Under the pieces are notes generated by a model, which made no database searches, had not been told where the DNA came from, and saw nothing but the letters and a program-made list of their open reading frames with translations. The translations under genes were made by a program, and so were the position numbers. Positions 46,535 through 51,681 of a DNA stretch of 51,681 nt are shown here, piece by piece. Origin of the DNA: an uncultured Clostridium sp. (GTDB lineage: Bacteria > Bacillota > Clostridia > Oscillospirales > Butyricicoccaceae); contig CANEGK010000015.1 in NCBI GenBank assembly GCA_947427035.1, forward strand, positions 1 through 51,681, given 5' to 3'. Numbering within the stretch: position 1 is the first letter of the stretch; each line of letters starts with the position of its first letter.

Positions 46535-47071
46535 TCAGGCTTCGGCCGGCGCTTCGGCAGCGGCTTCAGCGGGCGCGCCCTGCTTTTCGGCAATCGCGTT
46601 GAGAGCGCGGGCAAGGGCGGCGATGGGGGCGTTCAACGTGCCGAGCACGGTGGCAAGCAGCACGTCCTTGCTGGGCAGTTCACCGATGGACTTGATGGTC
46701 TCGACGTCGACCACTTTACCTTCGATGAAACCGGCCTTGATTTTAAAGATCTTCTCGTTTTTCTTGGCGAAGTCGACGATGTGCTTGGCCGGGGCGATGG
46801 GGTCGTCCATGCCAAGGGCCAGAGCGGTCGTGCCGTTGAGAATGGGCTCGAGCTCGCTGAAGCCGACTTCTTTGGCGGCGAACCGGGTCAGGGTATTCTT
46901 GACGACGGAATACTCAACACCGGCCTTTCTCAGCTCGGCGCGCAGCTTGGTGTCAGCTTCGACGGTGATGCCTTTGTAGTCGACAAAAACGCCGGCGCTG
47001 GCATTGCGCATTTTATCGGCCAGCTCGCTGACGATGGCCTGCTTTTGAGCCAGAACTTTTGCGTTGGGCAT
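46535..47071 (-). CDS. rplJ: Ribosomal protein L10
   Basis: The 178-aa protein is L10, which anchors L7/L12 dimers to the ribosome: N-terminal KQAIVSELADKMRNASAGVF and the KNTLTRFAAKE rRNA-binding segment, ending with a low-complexity Ala/Glu tail after the stalk helix (ALARALNAIAEKQ). GGAGG precedes ATG 47071. It is expressed with rplL from its own promoter and leader. Confidence 0.98.
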   Translation of the reverse strand: MPNAKVLAQKQAIVSELADKMRNASAGVFVDYKGITVEADTKLRAELRKAGVEYSVVKNTLTRFAAKEVGFSELEPILNGTTALALGMDDPIAPAKHIVDFAKKNEKIFKIKAGFIEGKVVDVETIKSIGELPSKDVLLATVLGTLNAPIAALARALNAIAEKQGAPAEAAAEAPAEA

Positions 47072-47237
47072 TTGCGTTTCACCTCCGAATGGGAATATTG
47101 CCGGAAAATAACAGTGCCCTCACGCAACAGGCGTGAGGGCACACGGAAAGCACAAAAGAGGACTTTTGGCACCCTCGGCAGGACGGCCGCGCCGTTTACG
47201 AATAACTCTCCTGCTGTCTGCGGAATGACACTTTTTT
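47072..47237 (-). promoter_or_regulatory. rplJ leader (L10-type autoregulatory region) with attenuator hairpin
   Basis: The transcript from the 47266-47238 promoter has a GC-rich stem region (about 47160-47220) and then a perfect 12-bp hairpin, GTGCCCTCACGC (47114-47125) with GCGTGAGGGCAC (47131-47142), ending 43 bases before rplJ and followed by TGTTATTTT. This fits the known L10 leader, in which the L10-L12 complex represses expression. The assignment is by position and layout. Confidence 0.65.
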
Positions 47238-47266
47238 ATTATAGCAGCAGGCATACAGCCTGTCAA
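47238..47266 (-). promoter_or_regulatory. Promoter of rplJ-rplL
   Basis: On the minus strand TTGACA (47266-47261), a 17-bp spacer and TATAAT (47243-47238): a perfect consensus promoter in the rplA-rplJ gap. Confidence 0.9.
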
Positions 47267-47291
47267 CTGTTTTTTGTGTACAACCAGTCGA

Positions 47292-47987
47292 TCAGTTGCC
47301 CAGCTTGGCGGGGTTGACCTTGATGCCCGGACCCATAGTCGTCGCAATGACGCAGGAGCGGACATACTGGCCCTTGGCCGCGGCCGGCTTGGCCTTGATG
47401 ATGGCGCCCATCAGCGCATCGAAGTTTTCCTGCAGCTTTTCAGCGCCAAAGGAAGCCTTGCCCAGCGGGCAGTGGATGATGTTGGTTCTGTCCAGACGGT
47501 ATTCGATACGGCCGGCCTTGCTGTCGGCAATGGCCTGGGCGACGTTGGGGGTCACGGTGCCGGCCTTGGGGTTCGGCATGAGGCCCTTGGGGCCCAGGAT
47601 TTTGCCCAGACGGCCGACAATGCCCATCATGTCGGGCGTTGCGATGATCACTTCATAATCGAAGAAGTTCTCGCTCGTGATGCGCTGCACCATATCTTCG
47701 GCGCCGACATAATCGGCCCCGGCGGCCTCGGCCTCTTTGGCCTTGTCGCCTTTGGCAAAGACCAGAACGCGCACCTTTTTGCCGGTGCCGTTGGGCAGCA
47801 CGATGGCGCCGCGGACCTGCTGGTCGGCGTGACGGGAGTCGACGCCCAATTTCACGTGGATTTCGACCGTCTCGTCAAACTTGGCCTTGGCCGTTTTCAG
47901 CATTGTATCAATGGCTTCTGCCGGGTCAAAAAGCTTGGTCCGGTCAAAAAGCTTTGTGCTTTCGATATATTTTTTACCCTTATGCAC
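47292..47987 (-). CDS. rplA: Ribosomal protein L1
   Basis: The 231-aa protein is L1 of the mobile L1 stalk: N-terminal helix [61 protein letters not shown] and the final MGPGIKVNP. It starts with GTG 47987, 9 bases after AAGGAGG. It follows rplK by 77 bases. Confidence 0.97.
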   Translation of the reverse strand: MHKGKKYIESTKLFDRTKLFDPAEAIDTMLKTAKAKFDETVEIHVKLGVDSRHADQQVRGAIVLPNGTGKKVRVLVFAKGDKAKEAEAAGADYVGAEDMVQRITSENFFDYEVIIATPDMMGIVGRLGKILGPKGLMPNPKAGTVTPNVAQAIADSKAGRIEYRLDRTNIIHCPLGKASFGAEKLQENFDALMGAIIKAKPAAAKGQYVRSCVIATTMGPGIKVNPAKLGN

Positions 47988-48064
47988 GAATCATTTCCTC
48001 CTTATAGTGGTTTTCGGAATAATCCTCCCACCAGGCGGCGCTCTGCGCGCCGCAGGTTAAAACC

Positions 48065-48490
48065 TTACTCCTGAACGGTAATGCCCATACTGCGGGCGGT
48101 GCCGGCGATCATGCTCATCGCGCTCTCAATGCTGGCGGCGTTGAGGTCGGGCATTTTCATTTCGGCGATCTTCTGCAGATCTTCGCGGGACAGCTCGGCG
48201 ACCTTCTGCTTGTTGGGCACGCCGGAGCCGGAGTTTATTTTGCAGGCCTTTTTGATGAGGACGGCCGCAGGAGGGGTCTTGGTGATAAACGAGAAGGAAC
48301 GGTCGGCATAAACGGTGATGACGACGGGGATGATGAGGTCGCCGTCGTTTTTGGTGCGCTCGTTAAACTCTTTTGTGAACGCCATGATGTTAACGCCGTG
48401 CTGACCGAGAGCGGGGCCGACCGGGGGCGCCGGGGTCGCCTTGCCCGCGGGAATCTGAAGCTTGATGAGTCCTACTACTTTCTGTGCCAC
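48065..48490 (-). CDS. rplK: Ribosomal protein L11
   Basis: The 141-aa protein is L11: [35 protein letters not shown], and the C-terminal rRNA-binding domain with [19 protein letters not shown]. It binds the GTPase-associated region of 23S rRNA. It starts with GTG 48490 behind AGGAGGTGC and lies 95 bases after nusG. Confidence 0.98.
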   Translation of the reverse strand: MAQKVVGLIKLQIPAGKATPAPPVGPALGQHGVNIMAFTKEFNERTKNDGDLIIPVVITVYADRSFSFITKTPPAAVLIKKACKINSGSGVPNKQKVAELSREDLQKIAEMKMPDLNAASIESAMSMIAGTARSMGITVQE

Positions 48491-48585
48491 TTGCGTTGCA
48501 CCTCCTTGAATAAATGTGGTAAAATTGGGCCTTATCGCCCTCCCACCCCAGAGCGCCTGCCCTGGGTATAAACGCGCGGATTCAA

Positions 48586-49110
48586 CTATTTTTCGAGCGA
48601 AGCCACCTGGCCGAACTTGAGCTCGACAGGGGTTTCGCGGCCAAACATGGAAACGGTGACCCTAACGGTTTCCGTCGGGAAAAGGATTTCGTCGACCACA
48701 CCGATAAAGCCCTCGAGCGGGCCGTCGATGATTTTGACGTTGTCGCCCACTTCGTACGAAAGGCGAACCTCGCGCTTTTCCATGCCCAGCGCCGCCACCT
48801 CTTCATCCGTCAGGGGGACGGGCTTGGAGCCGGGGCCGACAAAGCTCGTCACGCCGCGCGTATTGCGCACGACATACCAGCTTTCGTCGGTCATGATCAT
48901 TTTGACCAGCACATAGCCGGGGAAGATTTTTCGCTCGACCTCTTTGGGGCCGGTGTCGCGTATTTCCGTCACCGTCTCCATCGGGACGCGGATGTCAAGG
49001 AACAGATCTTCAAGCCTGCGGTTTTCCACCGTTTTCTGAATGGTGGCCGCAACCTTGTTCTCGTAGCCCGAATAAGTGTGCACCACGTACCATTTTGCTG
49101 TATCAGACAT
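48586..49110 (-). CDS. nusG: Transcription antitermination protein NusG
   Basis: The 174-aa protein has the NGN domain ([30 protein letters not shown], and a [12 protein letters not shown] strand) and a C-terminal KOW domain ([20 protein letters not shown]). NusG binds RNA polymerase and modulates pausing, termination and coupling to ribosomes. CAGGAG precedes ATG 49110. It lies 24 bases after secE. Confidence 0.98.
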   Translation of the reverse strand: MSDTAKWYVVHTYSGYENKVAATIQKTVENRRLEDLFLDIRVPMETVTEIRDTGPKEVERKIFPGYVLVKMIMTDESWYVVRNTRGVTSFVGPGSKPVPLTDEEVAALGMEKREVRLSYEVGDNVKIIDGPLEGFIGVVDEILFPTETVRVTVSMFGRETPVELKFGQVASLEK

Positions 49111-49134
49111 AATACGCTCCTGTTTGGGCGGCTT

Positions 49135-49455
49135 TTAAACCAAATCAATGAGCAGCCCGCGGATGAATCCGAAAGCCGTATCGAGCAGCGCGACAAAAAG
49201 GCCGACCGCAATAATGCATACAATGACGACGACAGTGTTGTTGAAAACCTGCTTGCCGTTGGGCCAGACGACCTTTTTCGCTTCGCTCCTCAGGTCGCGG
49301 AACCACTTTTTGATGCGGCGGGCCGCCCGGACAAAGACATTGGGCCGGGCTTCCTTTTTCTTTTCGGTTTTTACGGGCTTGTCAGAAGAGACGGGCTGCA
49401 CGGCCGCGTTCTCTTCGGCGGGGGTCTGGTTCAGGTTCTTGTCCTGCTCAGCCAT
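49135..49455 (-). CDS. secE: Preprotein translocase subunit SecE
   Basis: The 106-aa protein has a charged N-terminal extension of about 50 residues, an amphipathic helix (FRDLRSEAKKVVWPNGKQVF) and one membrane helix (VVVIVCIIAVGLFVALLDTA), the standard SecE layout. It clamps SecY in the translocon. The start is ATG 49455 with GAGGTGC upstream. Confidence 0.95.
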   Translation of the reverse strand: MAEQDKNLNQTPAEENAAVQPVSSDKPVKTEKKKEARPNVFVRAARRIKKWFRDLRSEAKKVVWPNGKQVFNNTVVVIVCIIAVGLFVALLDTAFGFIRGLLIDLV

Positions 49456-49485
49456 AAAGCTGCACCTCACTTTCCGACGTCATTG

Positions 49486-49635
49486 TTACTTGGTTTCCCT
49501 GTGCAAGGTGTGCTTTTTGCAGAACCGGCAGTATTTCTTCATTTCCAGGCGATCGGGGTCGTTCTTTTTGTTTTTCATGCTGTCGTAGTTGCGCTGTTTG
49601 CATTCCGTACACGCCAACGTAATCTTAACACGCAT
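49486..49635 (-). CDS. rpmG: Ribosomal protein L33
   Basis: A 49-aa protein, [20 protein letters not shown] at its start, with two CxxC zinc motifs (CTEC and CRFC) as in the zinc-binding L33 form. GGAGGTGCC lies upstream of ATG 49635. It heads the rpmG-secE-nusG-rplK-rplA cluster, in the usual order for Firmicutes, and is too short for a 60-codon cutoff. Confidence 0.95.
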   Translation of the reverse strand: MRVKITLACTECKQRNYDSMKNKKNDPDRLEMKKYCRFCKKHTLHRETK

Positions 49636-49782
49636 TTTTCGGCACCTCCTTCAATTAATTGCCTCCCTGACCCAGGGCGCGGGGCCGCCGTGCGCCGTTT
49701 CCCCGCCTGGAACGGGGGACGCCGGAGGCCGTTTGTCGCTTTTATTGCCGGTTTTGGGCAATAAAAAAAGACCCTGACAGGT

Positions 49783-49811
49783 ATTATCAGAATACCACAA
49801 GTCTCTGTCAA
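49783..49811 (-). promoter_or_regulatory. Promoter of the rpmG-secE-nusG-rplK-rplA operon
   Basis: On the minus strand TTGACA (49811-49806), a 17-bp spacer and GATAAT (49788-49783). An overlapping TTGACC/TATTCT pair 6 bases upstream could be a second one. The GC-rich leader of about 140 bases to rpmG holds no gene. Confidence 0.75.
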
Positions 49812-49846
49812 GGTCAAGTATTTTTTGTGCTTTTCACCCTTTTTGC

Positions 49847-50137
49847 CTATTCCTGCTGATCCGCATTTTTCTTTTTGGCCATCTTTTCTTTGATCTGTAC
49901 GATCCTTGCGCCTATCCTTTTCCATCCCTTTTCGCAGTCGAGCGCTAAACACAAAACACCTGCGCACAGGCTGACGATGCTCCATATCAGCAGCGGCCCG
50001 CCCCAGTGCACCACGGTAAACTGGTAGGGAACATTGGCCCCGAGTCCTGTGAATAACAGTGCGGCGGCGATATATCGGGTGATGTACAAAAGAGCAGCTA
50101 TCAGAAAAAAGCCCATTCCCATCGTGCTTTTTTTCAC
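49847..50137 (-). CDS. Small membrane protein, 96 aa
   Basis: Two hydrophobic helices (about residues 8-31 and 48-67) are followed by a basic helix (CEKGWKRIGARIVQIKEKMA) and a polar tail. AGGAGG lies upstream of ATG 50137. I cannot name a family. It lies 33 bases after glpK on the same strand and may share its transcript; no terminator is obvious between them. Confidence 0.65.
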   Translation of the reverse strand: MKKSTMGMGFFLIAALLYITRYIAAALLFTGLGANVPYQFTVVHWGGPLLIWSIVSLCAGVLCLALDCEKGWKRIGARIVQIKEKMAKKKNADQQE

Positions 50138-50170
50138 AAGTTATCCTCCTATATATTGCATCCTGTTTCT

Positions 50171-51661
50171 TTACTCCCCGGCCCAATTGCCGGCGCGGGC
50201 GACGGCCTTTTGCCAGCCGGCCAGCAGCTTCTGCCGCTCTTCCTCCCCCATATGCGGCGTAAAACGGCAGTCAACGGCCGAGCGGCGCGCGATTTCGTCC
50301 GTGCTCTGCCACACGCCGGCCTCCAGCCCGGCCAAAGCCGCCGCGCCGAGCGCCGTCGTTTCGCGGCACTGCGGCCGGACGATTTCGCGCCCCAGGATAT
50401 CCGACTGAAACTGCATGAGAAAGCCGTTGGCCGACGCGCCGCCGTCGACGCGCAGGCTGCTCAGGCGCGCGCCGGTGTCCTTTTCCATGGCGTGCAGCAC
50501 GTCGCCCGTCTGGTAGGCGATGGATTCCAGCCCGGCGCGGATGAGGTGGCAGCGCCCCGCGCCGCGGGTCAGGCCAAAGACGGCGCCGCGCGCCCGCATG
50601 TCCCAGTGCGGCGCGCCCAAGCCGGTAAAGGCGGGGACGATGTAAACCCCGGCGCTGTCCGGCACCTTGCGGGCAAAATACTCGCTGTCGGCCGCGTCGG
50701 ATATCAGCTCCATCTCGTCGCGCAGCCACTGCACGACGGCGCCGCCGACAAACACGCTGCCCTCGAGCGCATACTGAATGTCCGCGCCGCGCGTGGCGGC
50801 CAGCGTCGTCAAAAGTCCGCTCTGCGACAGGCACATGCGGCCGCCGGTGTTCATCAGCAGAAAACAGCCGGTGCCGTAGGTGTTTTTGGCGTCTCCCTCT
50901 GCAAAGCAGTTCTGCCCGAACAGGGCGGCCTGCTGGTCGCCGGCCACGCCGGTGATGGGCACCTGCGCGCCGCCGATATCGGCCATGCCAAAACACGCGC
51001 CCGACGGCAGCACCCGGGGCAGCATGTTCATGGGAATATTGAGCGCGCGGCAGATGTCGGCGTCCCAGCACAGCCGCTCGATGTTGTACAGCATGGTGCG
51101 GCTGGCGTTGGTGCGGTCGGTAGCGTGCACCGCCCCGCCCGTCAGCTTGTAAATGAGCCAGCTGTCCACCGTGCCGAAGAGCAGCTCGCCCCGCTCGGCG
51201 CGCGCCTGCGCGTCCGGGACATTGTCGAGAATCCAGCGCAGCTTGGTGGCGGAAAAATAGGCGTCGGGCAAAAGGCCGGTCGAACGCCGGATGCGTTCTG
51301 TCAGCGCGCTGTCGCGCAAAATGGCGTCGCAGATGGGCGCGGTGCGCCGACACTGCCACACGACGGCGCCGCAGACCGGCTTTCCCGTCTCCTTTTCCCA
51401 GACAACCGTCGTTTCACGCTGGTTTGCGATGCCGACAGCCGCCAGATCCGCCCCGGTCAGGCCGTTCTGCGCCAGCACCTCGGTCAGCGCGCTGTACTGG
51501 CCGGCGTAAATTTCCATGGGGTCATGCTCAACCCAGCCGGGCGCAGGGTAATACTGTGTCAGCTCTTTCTGCGCCGTGCCGATGGGTGAAAGGCTTTCAT
51601 CAAACAAAATAGCGCGCGAGCTGGTCGTTCCCTGGTCGAGCGCCGCGATGATTTTTCTCAT
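50171..51661 (-). CDS. glpK: Glycerol kinase
   Basis: The 496-aa FGGY-family kinase phosphorylates glycerol to sn-glycerol 3-phosphate. Visible motifs are [15 protein letters not shown] (phosphate 1), [26 protein letters not shown] with the catalytic Asp, [14 protein letters not shown] and the family signature region [15 protein letters not shown]. Length is complete. AGAAGGGGC precedes ATG 51661, 20 bases from the window edge. Regulation cannot be read because its promoter lies beyond the window. No GlpF or GlpD is present here. Confidence 0.97.
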   Translation of the reverse strand: MRKIIAALDQGTTSSRAILFDESLSPIGTAQKELTQYYPAPGWVEHDPMEIYAGQYSALTEVLAQNGLTGADLAAVGIANQRETTVVWEKETGKPVCGAVVWQCRRTAPICDAILRDSALTERIRRSTGLLPDAYFSATKLRWILDNVPDAQARAERGELLFGTVDSWLIYKLTGGAVHATDRTNASRTMLYNIERLCWDADICRALNIPMNMLPRVLPSGACFGMADIGGAQVPITGVAGDQQAALFGQNCFAEGDAKNTYGTGCFLLMNTGGRMCLSQSGLLTTLAATRGADIQYALEGSVFVGGAVVQWLRDEMELISDAADSEYFARKVPDSAGVYIVPAFTGLGAPHWDMRARGAVFGLTRGAGRCHLIRAGLESIAYQTGDVLHAMEKDTGARLSSLRVDGGASANGFLMQFQSDILGREIVRPQCRETTALGAAALAGLEAGVWQSTDEIARRSAVDCRFTPHMGEEERQKLLAGWQKAVARAGNWAGE

Positions 51662-51681
51662 GGTGCCCCTTCTTTCTCTAT

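Overview
The window looks like a chromosomal segment of a GC-rich gut clostridium, probably in the Oscillospirales/Ruminococcaceae range. The pointers are a bile salt hydrolase, a DUF4317 protein, Clostridia-type B12 and tRNA control of methionine genes, sigma-A-type TTGACA/TATAAT promoters and AGGAGG ribosome binding sites. The genus is inferred from gene content only.

Layout. (1) Bases 1-3209 are the end of an integrated mobile element. It carries an HNH-type protein, a small acidic protein, a TnpV relative, a DUF6809 protein and a two-HTH excisionase-like protein, and it stops at the 3' half of a tRNA-Ser gene, which is the attachment site. (2) Bases 3210-7360 are backbone: a nucleotidyltransferase, dCTP deaminase, a P-loop kinase-like protein, two tandem related structured RNAs with their own promoters and terminators (about 5.2-5.8 kb), an unknown protein, an orphan Phd-type antitoxin and initiator tRNA-fMet. 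(3) Bases 7361-15810 form one long operon: XdhC-like, DUF364, FmdE-like, a complete peptide/nickel-type ABC importer and proA. It suggests uptake and handling of a metal or metal-ligand complex. (4) A FapA-CheX-CheY module lies on the minus strand (15.9-18.5 kb).

(5) A T-box leader with a candidate AUG specifier precedes a split B12-dependent methionine synthase: reactivation domain, MetH core, and a homocysteine methyltransferase/methylene-THF reductase fusion (18.7-23.8 kb). An IS200-type element sits directly after its terminator. (6) A zinc-ribbon beta-helix membrane protein, a Ser/Thr kinase and a divergent XRE regulator form a probable signalling unit, followed by an SLH/Ig-like surface protein. 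(7) 29-41 kb holds a metallophosphoesterase, bile salt hydrolase, DUF4317, a ferredoxin-like protein, a type II restriction-modification pair, tRNA-Gly followed by a run of hairpins, NAD(P)HX repair, a split TauE/SafE pair, two GNATs, a hydrolase and a DUF2975/XRE pair with a palindromic operator.

(8) 41.3-46.0 kb is a cobalamin-riboswitch-controlled ECF transporter operon: EcfT with an apparent ACG start, a DUF2284 protein, and one polypeptide fusing two ATPases to a membrane S-like domain. It fits the B12 need of the methionine synthase. (9) 46.1-49.8 kb is the conserved rpmG-secE-nusG-rplK-rplA-rplJ-rplL cluster, followed by a small membrane protein and glpK at the right edge.

Strongest leads: the tandem RNA pair (5.2-5.8 kb), the riboswitch-ECF operon with the fused transporter and ACG start, the metal-handling operon, and the hairpin run after tRNA-Gly. 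Family calls come from reading motifs by eye; no database search was run.
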